A stretch of DNA of 64,000 nucleotides. Source: Prosapia bicincta (lineage: Eukaryota; Arthropoda; Insecta; Hemiptera; Cercopidae). Shown one piece after another: positions 24,548-35,579 of the stretch. A program made the position numbers and the translations under genes. Location of the stretch: the NCBI GenBank assembly GCA_036971475.1, contig JBAIZL010000005.1:247723323-247787322 (forward strand), in the 5' to 3' direction. Positions within the stretch are counted from its first letter, which is position 1; each line of letters opens with the position of its first letter. Below the pieces are notes generated by a model. It was not told the DNA's origin. It searched no databases and was given only the letters and a program-made list of their open reading frames with translations.

Positions 24548-27500
24548 AGAACACTGGTATCGTCGCCTTGGATCAGGAAAAGGAGCATCAAACAGAACAA
24601 ATGAGGTTGCCAGTGATAAAATTTGATGAAAGCTCCTACGATAAAATTAAGTTAACTATAAATAATGTATTAATCAGTAGAAAATTTTTAGAACAAGAAG
24701 ATGAGGAGAGAAATTATAATTTAGGAATTGAAAAAAAAATAATAAACCCAGAGATAGAGATTAAGATGGAAGATACAAGTTTACTAGCATTAATAGACAC
24801 AGGCAGTAACGTAACATGTGTCCAGGAGAAATGGATGTTAGAGAATAAAAATAAAATAGGAAAAATAGAAATCTTACCAATAAAAAATTTAACCATTCGG
24901 ACTGCAACAAATAAGAAAACTAAAAAGATAAACAAAATGATCATGGTAATAGGAGAAATAGGAGGGGTAAAATATCCGTTTCAATGCCTAGTGGTGCCAG
25001 GCTTATTGAGAAAATTTATTATAGGTACGGATATGTTGATGGATGTGGAGGCACAACTTGATTTTGGAAAATGGGAAATGGAGTTAAAATATGAAAACAA
25101 ATTACATAAATCAAAAATGAGTGTAGATGGGCAGACAAAATTTAAAGGGGAGATGAATAATTTTGAAAATGAGATGGAGGAGGAATTGAGTTGTGATGAA
25201 CAGGAAGGAATGAATGATATGGAAAAATGGGAAGAATTTGAAACTTTTGGAAACCAGAGTAAAAATTATATTAAAATTGTACAAGAGGAGGGAGAGATAA
25301 AAAAAGAGGATATTTTTGAAAGAATAGGGAATGAAGAGGTAACTGAGGAACAAAGACAGGAGATGAGTGATTTAATAGAAAAGTATAAAGAAGTATTTTC
25401 AGACCAGCCCGGTTTATGCACTGCATACAAACATAAGATTAAAGTTAGGGAAGATGTACCATTTTACCAAAGAAATTACCCAATTCCTACAAAGTACCAA
25501 GATCAGGTACAAGAAGAGATAGAGAAAATGTTGAGGTTAGGTATAATTGAAAGAAGTACTAGTCCATATATTAATCCAATAGTCCCAGTCATCAAAACCA
25601 ATGGGAAAGTTAGATTATGTTTAGATGCAAGAAAACTAAATGAAATTATAATTCCGGATTATGATTGCTATAGAGGAATAAATGAGATTCTACACAGAGC
25701 AAAGAGAGTTAATTGGTTGAGTACCATGGACCTCACTAACAGTTTCTGGCAGGTTGAATTGGAAAAGGAGTCAAGAAAATATACTGCATTCCAACATAGA
25801 GGGAAAACATACCAGTTTGTTGTTACACCCTATGGATTGAAAACATCTCTAGCAGCATTGGCAAGAGCTATGGACAGTATTATGAGGGAGGAATTAGAAG
25901 ATTTCACCTTAATATATGTAGATGATATAGTCTGTATGTCTGAGACATTTGAGGAGCATAAAAAACACCTAGAAAAGATCTTCCAAATTTTTTTAAAAAA
26001 CAACATGACCATTAAATTTGATAAATCAGAGTTCTGTAGAAAAGATATTTCATTCTTAGGATATAGATTGACTACAAATGGAGTAAAAATGGATGAAGAG
26101 AAGGTTAGAGCTATATTAGAATTTCCCTCACCTAAAAATCCTCGACAGTTAAAAGGTTTTATTGGAATGGCTAATTATTATAATAAATTTATAGAAAAAT
26201 ATTCAGAATTTGTACAACCATTGTTAAAATTATTATCTAATAGAAACAAATTTATTTGGACAGAAGAGGAGGAGCGAAATTTTATTAAATTAAAGAAAAA
26301 ATTTTTGGAAACAAATGTACTTACTCACCCAGATTACCAGAAAACATTTTACCTACAAACAGATGCCAGTGAATATGCCATAGGAGGACACATCTATCAG
26401 ATTGATGAAAGGGGGGAGAAAAAGGCAGTAATGTTTATGAGCCGCACATTAAAAGGAAGTGAAGTTAAATATTATACCACTGAGAAGGAATTACTTGCTA
26501 TATTGTTTTGTCTGCAGAAAGCAAGACAGATCATCCTAGGAAGAAAAATTGTGATCCAGACTGACCATCAGGCCTTAACTTTTATTAAGACTTGTAAAAT
26601 TTTAAATTCAAGATTGCATAGATGGATATTACTAATGCAAGAATATGATTATACTATTGAACACTGTAAAGGAAAAGAAAATGTAGTTGCAGACCTATTG
26701 AGCAGGAACCCTTGTGACAAAAATAAGTTTGAAAGAAGAGACCAAAATTCAGAATTACAAATAAATTATATAGAAAGAGTTATGGATATGGAAATGTGTA
26801 CAAAATTTAAAGAATTTAGTAAATTACAAGTAGAAGATTTGGAAGTTAGAGAAATAAAAGAAAACATTCAAAATTATCTTCAAAATTATAAAATTATTAA
26901 TGACTTAGTATACAAAAGAAATAGGGAAAGTTGGAAAATAGTAGTACCAAAGGGAATGATTAAAGAAATAGTGGGTACTTATCATGAATATTACCTGCAT
27001 GCAGGAGCTAAGAAATGTCATATCATATTATCAAAGAGCTTCACTTGGAAGAAGATGGGAAAAAGCATTAGGGGAATTATTAAAACATGTAATATTTGTC
27101 AAAGAGCTAAAAATGTAACCCAAGGTAATTTTGGAGAGATGAAAGGGATCCAAGTGGAAAAACCAAAGGAGCAATTGTCAATTGATTTTATAGGACCATT
27201 TCAAAGAACTGTAGGAGGCTATAAGTATTTATTAGTAATGTTAGATGTATTTACAAAATTCGTTCAAATCTATAAATTGAAAAAGGCAACCACAGGGGAG
27301 GCAATTAAATGTTTAGAAAATTATATAGAAAATTTCGGGAGAGTAGAAAGAATACAGACTGATCATGGAACCCAGTTTAATAATAAGAAATGGCTGGAGT
27401 ATATAAAAAATAGAGAAATGAAACCAATATTTTCTCCAATAAGGAGGCCACAAAGCAATATCGTTGAGAGGGTGAATAAGGAGATCATTAGATGTTTGAG

Positions 27501-28038
27501 AACATATTGTCATCATAACCATAGAGAATGGGGAAAGTATGTAGAGGTTATTAACCAGGCAATTAATGAAATTCCTCATGAGACTACAGGATACACACCT
27601 AACCAGCTACAACTAGGAATTCAGGATGAAAGGTTTTGGCAAAAGGAAATAAAAAATTTTGGCTGGAGTTCGAAATTAATAAATTTAGAAAGACATTTAG
27701 AAATTGCTAGGAGTAGAATTAAGAAGAAGGCTCATAAGAGAGCAGAGAAATTTAATAAAACTCATAAAATAGAAGAATTAAATGTTGGGGACAAGGTATT
27801 AGTAAAAGAAAATTGGCAACCACAGGGTATAAGAGGTGAGATGGCAAAATTATTTTATGTATATGATGGACCTTATGTGATCACCAAGAAATATGGCAAA
27901 GCGACTTATGAAATCAAAGATGCTAGAAGCAATAAAATTAGAGGAATTTTCCATATTAGCTTGTTAAAGAAATTTTATGAACCAAGGGAGGCACACCAGG
28001 GAGAATCAGATAAATTTCAGATAGAACAAATTAAATAA
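24532..28038 (+). CDS. pol: Pol polyprotein: protease, RT, RNase H, integrase
   Basis: The frame is open for about 1168 codons and has no ATG near its start, so it is probably made by -1 frameshift from gag. Numbering from 24568, the order is: aspartic protease with LIDTGSN near residue 76; reverse transcriptase with LCLDARKLN, STMDLTNSFWQ and the catalytic YVDD near 450; RNase H with LQTDAS near 596 and TDHQAL; integrase with an HHCC zinc site (YHEYYLHAG, CNICQ), then the catalytic Asp in SIDFIGP, Asp in TDHGTQF and Glu in NIVERVNKE; and a GPY/F module (DGPYVI) near 1100. The RT before integrase order defines Ty3/Gypsy. No disabling mutation is visible, so the copy may be competent. Confidence 0.95.
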   Translation, partial: SNGKLENTGIVALDQEKEHQTEQMRLPVIKFDESSYDKIKLTINNVLISRKFLEQEDEERNYNLGIEKKIINPEIEIKMEDTSLLALIDTGSNVTCVQEKWMLENKNKIGKIEILPIKNLTIRTATNKKTKKINKMIMVIGEIGGVKYPFQCLVVPGLLRKFIIGTDMLMDVEAQLDFGKWEMELKYENKLHKSKMSVDGQTKFKGEMNNFENEMEEELSCDEQEGMNDMEKWEEFETFGNQSKNYIKIVQEEGEIKKEDIFERIGNEEVTEEQRQEMSDLIEKYKEVFSDQPGLCTAYKHKIKVREDVPFYQRNYPIPTKYQDQVQEEIEKMLRLGIIERSTSPYINPIVPVIKTNGKVRLCLDARKLNEIIIPDYDCYRGINEILHRAKRVNWLSTMDLTNSFWQVELEKESRKYTAFQHRGKTYQFVVTPYGLKTSLAALARAMDSIMREELEDFTLIYVDDIVCMSETFEEHKKHLEKIFQIFLKNNMTIKFDKSEFCRKDISFLGYRLTTNGVKMDEEKVRAILEFPSPKNPRQLKGFIGMANYYNKFIEKYSEFVQPLLKLLSNRNKFIWTEEEERNFIKLKKKFLETNVLTHPDYQKTFYLQTDASEYAIGGHIYQIDERGEKKAVMFMSRTLKGSEVKYYTTEKELLAILFCLQKARQIILGRKIVIQTDHQALTFIKTCKILNSRLHRWILLMQEYDYTIEHCKGKENVVADLLSRNPCDKNKFERRDQNSELQINYIERVMDMEMCTKFKEFSKLQVEDLEVREIKENIQNYLQNYKIINDLVYKRNRESWKIVVPKGMIKEIVGTYHEYYLHAGAKKCHIILSKSFTWKKMGKSIRGIIKTCNICQRAKNVTQGNFGEMKGIQVEKPKEQLSIDFIGPFQRTVGGYKYLLVMLDVFTKFVQIYKLKKATTGEAIKCLENYIENFGRVERIQTDHGTQFNNKKWLEYIKNREMKPIFSPIRRPQSNIVERVNKEIIRCLRTYCHHNHREWGKYVEVINQAINEIPHETTGYTPNQLQLGIQDERFWQKEIKNFGWSSKLINLERHLEIARSRIKKKAHKRAEKFNKTHKIEELNVGDKVLVKENWQPQGIRGEMAKLFYVYDGPYVITKKYGKATYEIKDARSNKIRGIFHISLLKKFYEPREAHQGESDKFQIEQIK

Positions 28039-28858
28039 AAAAGGGAGAAGTCGAGAGAAAGGAAAATAACAAGGGATAATAAGATGGTAACAACAGGAAT
28101 GTCTCAGGATATAAAAGTATTAGGAGAAGGAAGCGAATGTAGGAGGGATAGATAACAAATAAACCGGAAATGACAATAGACCAGAAATGACTTAATAATT
28201 AAACAAACACTTGAAAAAAAAAATATAAAGAAATAAAAAAAATATGTAAATAAAAATAAAATAGGAAGGGATGAATGAATAAGAACAAGGACCTAACCTA
28301 CAAACAACCTAGACATGCTATGACTCGGTTAGGCTAAAATTAAGAAAAAAAAAAAAAAAATCACTGTGTCAGAAGATGGAATATATAGATAAATAAAAAG
28401 ACTTATGATTGGAAAGATTCCATTCTATTAAAATTAAAATAAAGAAAGAAAAAGAAAAAGTTTATAAAATAGATTCTAAGAATCAGAAAATGATTAATGT
28501 ACGAGATGTTAAGAGTAAGAGTATTGTTGATTAAATGTTAATTGTTAATTTATTGTATTGTTAGGAGTTAAGTATATCATATGTAATTAGAGGGCAGCAG
28601 ACAAGCAAGAAGGATAGAGTAAGAGTTTACTCCCAAAATGTGAAAATTGAGAGTTAAGAGTAAGAGGATTGTTGATTAAATGTTAATTGTTAATTTATTG
28701 TATTGTTAGGAGTTAAGTATATCATATGTAATTAGATGGCAGCAGACAAGCAAGAAGGATAGAGTAAGAGTTTACTCCCAAAATGTGAAAATTGAGATAA
28801 AAAAAAAAAAAAGGAATTTTGGAATCAAAATTTTTTTTTTATCTAAATTTGGGGACTA
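28039..28858 (+). repeat. Gypsy 3' untranslated region with a 145-bp tandem duplication
   Basis: From about 28508 a segment beginning GTTAAGAGTAAGAG is repeated at 28653 with few changes, giving two copies of 145 bp. A-runs and GGGGACTA lie immediately before the right LTR; the latter, with the purine-rich stretch upstream, is the likely polypurine-tract region. There is no env frame. Confidence 0.8.
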
Positions 28859-29278
28859 TGTAACATTTTGAAGTAGTATATACATAAAAGGCACTTACCA
28901 AAATAAGATAAATATATATAAATAAATTCAGTATGTAAAAATTACTAAAATATACCAGGAACGAATTGTAAACATAACCTAATTTCACTTGTATAGAAAA
29001 TGCACACGGCCACATTTTAGATCTAATCACAAGATTTTATATAAAAAGAAAAAAACACACAAATCACTATTTAGAAGAAAATGTATTAGAAATAATTGAT
29101 AGGTAACAATTTAAATAGAACTATGTAAAAATACACTTAAAACTTTCACACGGCAAGCTAGTGGAATGTGCTGTAGTAAACACGATGCATAACGGATTTG
29201 TGGAGTTGCGTGCGCATTGACCGGCAAAAGATATTCGTTTTAAATATTTCTCGTGGAGATATAATATAAAACAGTTTT

Positions 29279-30708
29279 TATTATGACAGGTTTTTTACAA
29301 TGTTTTACATTTTAACCTAAGTCTAATGAAATACAGTTTTTAATTTTGTTTTTCCATTCATTCCTATCTGTCCACAAGTTTTCTGGTATATCCCATTTGA
29401 TTAAAGATGAACTAATTTCCTGTATCCACGTTTTCGATGGTCTTCCCCTTCGTCTTCTCCCTGGTGGTGTCCATTCCAACAACATCTTTGGTAGTCTTTC
29501 ATCATTCATCCTTTTCGTATGTCCATACCAAATTAACTGTTTTTGTTCTACAAAATCTGTAATTAAATTTTGTACTTCCATTTTATCTCTAATTATTTGA
29601 TTTCGGATCTTATCCAATCTTGATATTCTCGCAGAACGTCTCCAAAAGTCCATCTCAGTTGCCAATAATTTCTTTGTCAATGTTGATTTCAATATCCAAA
29701 CGTCTGATCCATATGTCATTATGCTTCGTACTATTGTATTAAAAATTTTTGTTTTTGTTTGATTAGTTATATGTTTATCCCATAAAATTCCATTTAACAT
29801 TGAAATTGTTGTTTTTCCCAAATTTATTTTCGATCCAATTTCTTTATCTTGTTTCCCATCATTTGTAATTTTCATTCCCAAATACTTACATTCCTCAACA
29901 TGTGATATTCTTTTAATATTTTCTTCTTCTATTATTAAGTCTTTACTTTTTTCTCCTATGACCATGTATTTAGTTTTATTCATATTAACATTCAATCCCC
30001 ATAGTTTGTATTCTCCTATTATCTTTCGAGTCATATATTCAATGTCTTCATAATCTTGAGCTAAAATCAATTGGTCATCTGCAAATTGTAAAGAATAAAT
30101 TGTGATATTGTTTACTGGGATTCCCATTCCTTTGCATTTATTCTTCCAATTTTTCAAAACCTTTTCTGTATAAATTTTATATAATGTGGGTGACAGACAG
30201 CATCCTTGGCGTAATCCTTTTGTTACTTCAAAACCTGTTGACAGATTGTTTCCTATTTTTATTTTGGAAATAGAATTTTTATATAAATTTTGAATTGCCT
30301 TGATTATAGTTTGACTTATAGCATTTGACTTTAACACTTCCCATAACTTTGATAATGGTACATTATCATAAGCTTTTTCTATATCTATAAATACTAAATG
30401 GAGAGGTTGTAAACGAATTACTTTCTTTTCAATTATTTGTTCTAAGCAGAATAAGTGATCTATCGTTGATCTTCCTCTTCTAAAACCTGCCTGTTCCTCA
30501 GCCTCCATATCCTTGTATTCATTTTCTAAATATTGCTTAATTATTTTTCCATAAATTCTGCTCAATGTATTTGTAACTGTTATTCCTCTATAGTTTTCAC
30601 ATTGCTTCTTATTACCTTTCTTATGTAATGTGGATATATAGCCTATTTTCCACTCTTCTGGTGTCTCTTCTCCATTCAAACATATATATGTGTATAAATA
30701 TATATATT
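29279..30708 (-). mobile_element. 5'-truncated non-LTR retrotransposon nested in the LTR
   Basis: The insert is flanked by the 12-bp direct repeat TAAAACAGTTTT (29267-29278 and 30709-30720), a target duplication of the length usual for LINE-type insertion. Its 5' end is missing: the coding frame starts within the N-terminal part of the RT and no endonuclease domain is present. The 3' end has only about 33 bases after the stop and ends ATAATA rather than in a poly-A. Confidence 0.92.
29312..30679 (-). CDS. Non-LTR reverse transcriptase, C-terminal part
   Basis: The 455-codon frame is open throughout. It carries NYRGIT near residue 29, AGFRRGRSTIDH near 64, FIDIEKAYDNV near 97 (catalytic Asp), GLRQGCCLSP near 155, FADD at about 199-202 (catalytic pair), KYLGMK near 265, and a C-terminal RRRRGRPSKTW motif. 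The RT copies the element RNA at a nicked target. The sequence resembles arthropod RTE/Jockey-type elements; the exact clade is uncertain. Absence of the endonuclease means it cannot move alone. The intact frame shows a recent insertion, younger than the host Gypsy copy. The ATG used as start is the first codon in the insert, not the natural one. Confidence 0.88.
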   Translation of the reverse strand: MNGEETPEEWKIGYISTLHKKGNKKQCENYRGITVTNTLSRIYGKIIKQYLENEYKDMEAEEQAGFRRGRSTIDHLFCLEQIIEKKVIRLQPLHLVFIDIEKAYDNVPLSKLWEVLKSNAISQTIIKAIQNLYKNSISKIKIGNNLSTGFEVTKGLRQGCCLSPTLYKIYTEKVLKNWKNKCKGMGIPVNNITIYSLQFADDQLILAQDYEDIEYMTRKIIGEYKLWGLNVNMNKTKYMVIGEKSKDLIIEEENIKRISHVEECKYLGMKITNDGKQDKEIGSKINLGKTTISMLNGILWDKHITNQTKTKIFNTIVRSIMTYGSDVWILKSTLTKKLLATEMDFWRRSARISRLDKIRNQIIRDKMEVQNLITDFVEQKQLIWYGHTKRMNDERLPKMLLEWTPPGRRRRGRPSKTWIQEISSSLIKWDIPENLWTDRNEWKNKIKNCISLDLG

Positions 30709-32374
30709 TAAAACAGTTTTGGATTTAAATGCAAAGAAATTTAAGTGCAGTTGTTAAGAAGAAGAAGTGTATCCGTAAAGAAGAAGAACATGATATCCGT
30801 AAAGCTGTTACCTACAAGGAATAAACGAAAAAATAGCGGAAATTCACGATTTGGCCATTTTTATTGCTAACAAAGGTAGCGTCAGGCAGTTGGAACAAAG
30901 CATCGGAACGAGGAAGACGTATTCAGAATTGGCTGTAAAAATTTTATTTTTTTAACTGGTGCGGAAAGTGCAGTATCGTATTTAAATCATCATTACAGAG
31001 TAACAATAAGCCAAACCATTGAACTGATCAATTAAGAAGACATTATTCAGGAAATTATTTAATTAGGAACCAAAATAACTTGTAAAAATTTTAACTTGTA
31101 AGAATTGTAATTTAGATATTTTTTTAAAAGTGCCAACTCAAAATTTATTAGTCAAAATTTAGAAAACCCACCTATTTAACCCGAGATAAAGAGAGCTCAA
31201 GCTCAAATTGAAATAATTAAATCAATTTCAATTCATATTAAATTTTATAACTAAACTTCTTGCTGCCATAACAAATTTTAGACTTAGGCTAATAAAGCTT
31301 AATTTTTGTAATTCTTTGTAGAGGAAATAAGAATTTTTAATTAGTAAGTGACTTTGTAAAAGATAACAAGGAATGTCATTTTAAGCTATTAAAAAAATTT
31401 ATTGTAACAAAAAGCAGCATTGAAGTGTTATTTCTTTTAAATTATAACTTTTATTAAGACTTGTATTAAACCAAAAATTACCAAGTATTACAATATATAT
31501 ATTTTCAATTAGGCTATTCATATGAGCAATTATATTTAATGTTTTTTTAAATGACAATGGAAAACAAGAATCTCGCCTAACATAAGCAATAAATAATTTA
31601 TCTTTCATAAATAAAAATTTTAACGTTTGGTTCTTCGAAGTTATTTTTTTATAAGATTTAAGTGATATTATGTTTAAATAATATTTTTTTCAATTTACTT
31701 ATTTATATGAGTAATTAGCTTTAAAGTATTTAATATTCTTTCTCTACATACGATACATAGCCTTAAAATTTAGTAGCGTACTAAAATACTTAATTTAAAA
31801 TAAACTGATAGCCTAATATTTTTCGTCCTATGACACCACATGTTAAAGAAATATTTCAATTATTTAAAACTCAGAATCATATTCAAGGTTTAGGACCTTG
31901 CAAACAGCTTCCTAACTGAATTTATACAACGTAATTTATTTATCTGTTATCTAAAATTCCTATAGTTCAATCTCTCAAGACACTCTAAAAAATGCAATTA
32001 GTAAATTCATTTTTTTAAGATTATATTAAACTGGAAACACATACATCCAACCCCCCCCCCCACACACACACCAATACGTGTATGTGGATACTTGGGACGC
32101 AAACGTTACACTGCTCTTTTAGGAGCTCTTAGATCTAGTAAAGTAATCAACGCTAAATTTTGTTGTAAAATAGTTGGTAAATATTGTCATTAGTATCAAT
32201 ATCATTAGAACAACTTGTTCTTTTATGTAACTTGAAATTTATATTCAGGTAAAATAAATTTCTTCTAAGGACGCAGTGACAGTGTATATACTGACTTTTT
32301 CATGGTCTGTTGTGAGCTTTCTGCCTATTATCGATCTGAGTAATCACTTCCGGACGTGCCTGACCAGTACCTCC

Positions 32375-32381
32375 TATAAAA
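32375..32381 (+). promoter_or_regulatory. TATA box of a candidate small gene
   Basis: TATAAAA is followed at about 30 bases by AGCACTGTGGAGTCACAG, a plausible start region, and then by a short exon ending at a GTGAGT donor near 32451. Confidence 0.35.
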
Positions 32382-32584
32382 CAAGATCAGAGCACTGTGG
32401 AGTCACAGCCGTGTGACGTACAAGTCTTGAGGCTGAAGAATCTGCTAAAATGTGAGTATAGTATTGGCCTTTGTGATGTTTCGTGTTGTTCTATAACATT
32501 TCTTTGTGTAAGATAAATCATTTCATCTATGTTGTTAAGTTGTTGTGTATATATTTAGGATATGCAGTTTGTTGCACGTGTAAA

Positions 32585-32641
32585 ATGAATTTTTTAGTCT
32601 ACAGTATTTTGTTGGTTTTAGTGGAAGGCATCCCGTTTCAG
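32585..32641 (+). CDS. Candidate signal-peptide exon of a small secreted protein
   Basis: An ATG in a good context (GTAAAATGA) opens a 19-codon exon translating MNFLVYSILLVLVEGIPFQ, a convincing secretion signal, and ends exactly at CAG/GTAAGT. An acceptor (TATATTTAG) lies upstream near 32560, and a TATA box with a noncoding first exon lies about 200 bases before. Possible following acceptors at 32880 and 32933 give only ten and seven more codons before a stop, so either the peptide is very short, the true next exon is farther away, or the gene is broken. No family is recognised. Confidence 0.3.
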
Positions 32642-33199
32642 GTAAGTAAACGCTCACATAATCTATAGGTGACTGACTACATACAGTTCCGTATAATTTT
32701 TTTAGTGCCTTTTGAAATTACATGTAAATTTTTTCCCGATTTCTATAAACTAATAATCATTATAAATAATTTTCAACTTCCAGTAGGATAGCTAAAGTAC
32801 GTTTAAAACAATAAAGTTACTATATTTAAATGAATACATGATCTTTTTAGTTTTATTTTCATTTTTGTTATTTGCAGAAATTTGAAATAAAACACTTTTT
32901 TGTTTGGTAAAAAAAATCTCTTGATGTGAGCAGGAAGAAAAAGCCATGTGTATGTAATAAGATGGTTGAGATTGAAAATGCTATAGAAATGTTATCTATT
33001 TTAAAAGAAAAACAAAATAACGACATTAGCAATTGCTCATTGTTATTACGTCATCTGTCAAGTATTATAAGCAATCTGTCCCATGAAACATATGAGAAAA
33101 CGCACTAGTTTATCTTTCATTGTAGAACAAATTAAATTACTAACAATACCTAAGGAGAGATTAAGACATTCAACTGACATCATGGTACTGTCTTCACCA

Positions 33200-34160
33200 C
33201 TATATACAATGTGCCCCCATGCAAAACATTTCTAACACAATCAAATGTTACCACTCTACCTTATCCAGAAACTACTACAACTGAGTATAATAACTGTTTA
33301 AACGATCCAAGTGTGGAAGAAACACAAACTTTCCTTACTTATGCACAAACACAGCACAGATTTTTAAAAGAATTTGAAAAAAGTAATCTTCTTAATATAT
33401 AAAATTCACTTCCAATCTTACCTAGACTATAAGCTGGGTAATATAGTAGGAATTGTTTGTAATAATTAATCTATTCCCAAGTCAGCTTTTGTTTTTATGT
33501 TAAACAGTATCTGTTCAAGATTCAAAGAGGTTATACACATATCACCTGTTGTAAATATAGGTCATGAATTTCTATATTCTTTTTCAAAAGAATAATTATT
33601 ATTTAGAACAAATAGGATATCATGTTTTTCGTGGTATTAGTAACAATAATGGATTAAATAGTAGAACCATGAACAATTTATCAAAAAATAAACAACTGAG
33701 TATTGTATATCTTCATCCAGTCAACTCTTGTTGGCCTCTGTTTTATTTGTTTGACTTCGTACACTTGCTCAAGTGCATCAGATAACTGGTCGAATTCAAA
33801 ATACGATCAAATTAGTAGTTATTGAAAATTTGGAGGTTGATGACAGTTTCCATCTTATAAAAGATTTTAGTCGTGGTGGTTTACTCTATCCAAAATAATG
33901 TCAATGAATTACCGCAAAGTTATGGGGAAAAAATTATTAATATCTATAACAAAAGATCATTTTTGATAAATTTCGTTTCGATTCTGTAGCTGAAGAAGGA
34001 TAGCTAACAGAGTTTGATGGTTGTTTGGAACACTGCGATACGTACATCGGTCGACTGATAATAAAATGTACTACTAACACACTTTTGAAAAATTAGTGCT
34101 TTAGTAGAAATGATAGGTGGAGAGCAGGTACCTCTTCAGAAAGGAAACTGAAAACATTTT
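33200..34160 (+). pseudogene. P-element/THAP-type transposase relic
   Basis: Around 33600-33800 the plus strand reads GYHVFRGISNNNGLN, then PLFYLFDFVHLLKCIR and, after a one-base shift, NWSNSKYD. This matches the (F/Y)D.VHLLK..RNNW block of P-element and THAP9-like transposases, in which the Asp is part of the catalytic core. An upstream open stretch at 33211-33402 (EETQFLTY-like) may belong to the same gene. Further stops follow. The N-terminal THAP zinc finger was not recognised. Confidence 0.55.
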
Positions 34161-35570
34161 AGAAAATAGAATCCTACAATGGGATGCAGCATTACTACCT
34201 ATAACACTATTCACATGACCTTAGGTTTTGGCCTAGCAAATATTTTCATTATAAAGTTATAGAGTATAAATCTCTACTAATAGACTCTCCATCACTTATC
34301 TCTACATCAGGCTACCGCTACTATTATTATTATTACAGTAAAATAATTATATGGATTATTAGAAGGTCAGAACTATCTCCAGTTACAGCTTGAATTTTCA
34401 TGTTTTCATAATATAAAAATAAAATATAAGGCCTACTAAATTAACATTTACACTGTTATTAATATTCCCGTTTGTGTGCGTGAACAAGTGAAAATGGTAC
34501 TTAAAATTAATCTTGGCTAATAACGTTTATATTATGCATTATTTCGTAATGGATCTATTTTTTTAATAAACTTCAACTCTTCTAGATGCTATTCTTCAAG
34601 ATTTGCTTTTTTGAAATGATAAGGACGTTATTTTACCGTACGCTTTTTAGTCATTTAGATAAGCATGTGTAGGTTTGCTTGTAATATTTGATCGTAATAG
34701 AAATTCAACAAGTGAATACCAGTTAACACGTTGTTGAAAGAATATTTTAGATTTTCAATAGTACATTTTCCAAATGATAGGGCTTACTCCGTGTAGTCAG
34801 CCTCGCCGTGTGACGTCACGTACTGAGTTCTAGCCTTGCTTTCTAGGAGGTACCGAATAGCAGCGAAATCTAAGAGTTTTAACAGTATATATTGTTTTCG
34901 GACCCATCACAATCGAACACTTTTGGTTTTATAACGTTCCAAAAAAGAACAGAAAATGACATAATATTATCAACATTAGATTCAGACGATGAGATCTATC
35001 ACGAAACAGGTGATTCGTTCAATCTTGAAGCGATTTCGTCTACATCTTATCGAAGTGTGAAGTTAATGTAGTTGATAGAATGATACTAAAAAGAGTGAGT
35101 AACAGATGATAAACAATTATATTGGACGGTTTATTAAACTTAACAACATTCAATTCTCATATCATACGTAAGGAAGTGAGACAAAAATAGAAGAATATTC
35201 ATCGATGAGAATAGGCAATTGCAAGCCTCATATTTTGAAAAGATTTTCAGAGAAAAGTTATCCATTCTTCTGAAGGAGAGTATAAAATATATAACTTGTC
35301 AAGAATGACCTATCAGGGGACAAATTCTACGTATGTTTTTTTGCTAAAAAACAAATGTCCAACATAAATGAATTTTTAATAGTTTATTGATAAAAAGACT
35401 TCATGGAAATTCAAGAAATACACTTCTTATATAATAGGCTATCTAATTCCCGGTAGGCTTAATACCCTTACCATAGCATCATCTTCCAATCTACGACCAG
35501 AGGTGGGGTAACAAATACTGCTCTCTCATTGGGGGGATAAAGTATACCCGTCTCTACTTATATAACTTAC
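34161..35570. other. Unannotated DNA
   Basis: A short stretch near 34960-35060 reads STLDSDDEIYHETGDSF on the plus strand and might be a transposase remnant, but I cannot support a family. Nothing else was recognised. Confidence 0.3.
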
Positions 35571-35579
35571 TGATATTAT

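Larger units (their letters stand above)
21275..31492 (+). mobile_element. Ty3/Gypsy LTR retrotransposon, nearly intact
   Basis: Two LTRs starting TGTAACATTTTG and ending TTACA flank gag and pol in the order expected of Ty3/Gypsy. The LTRs are almost identical (a handful of substitutions and one or two single-base length changes), both long frames are intact, and so the insertion is young. There is no env-sized frame after pol. Target is an AT microsatellite, so the target duplication cannot be resolved. The right LTR was later split by a non-LTR retrotransposon. Copy B of the surrounding block preserves the empty site. Confidence 0.95.
28859..31492 (+). repeat. Right LTR, split by a nested insertion
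   Basis: The LTR runs from TGTAACATTTTG to CCAAGTATTACA. It is continuous with the left LTR up to 29278 and resumes at 30709. Without the insert it is about the same length as the left LTR, and almost identical to it. Confidence 0.93.
17666..32037. repeat. Duplicated block, copy A (interrupted by a Gypsy element)
   Basis: The stretch from TCCATATGCAGCAGTCATCT to ATTATATTAAACTGGAAA is homologous in the same order and orientation to 56520-62082. Without the 10.2-kb Gypsy element, copy A is about 4.1 kb. It starts within sequence that in copy B continues a Penelope-like reverse transcriptase, includes a CA microsatellite (17873-17909), an inverted pair of CTGATG.AGGCGACATCGTC motifs and two TA tracts. 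It may be a segmental duplication or a long, dead repeat family. Confidence 0.85.

Noticed and set aside
32926..33108. 60-codon frame as next exon of the signal-peptide gene
   Set aside because: The phase of the acceptor at 32933 does not match the phase-0 donor at 32641, so joining gives an early stop.
34950..35070. Possible piggyBac-type N-terminal remnant (STLDSDDEIYHETGDSF)
   Set aside because: Acidic stretches of this kind are common and no catalytic block was found.
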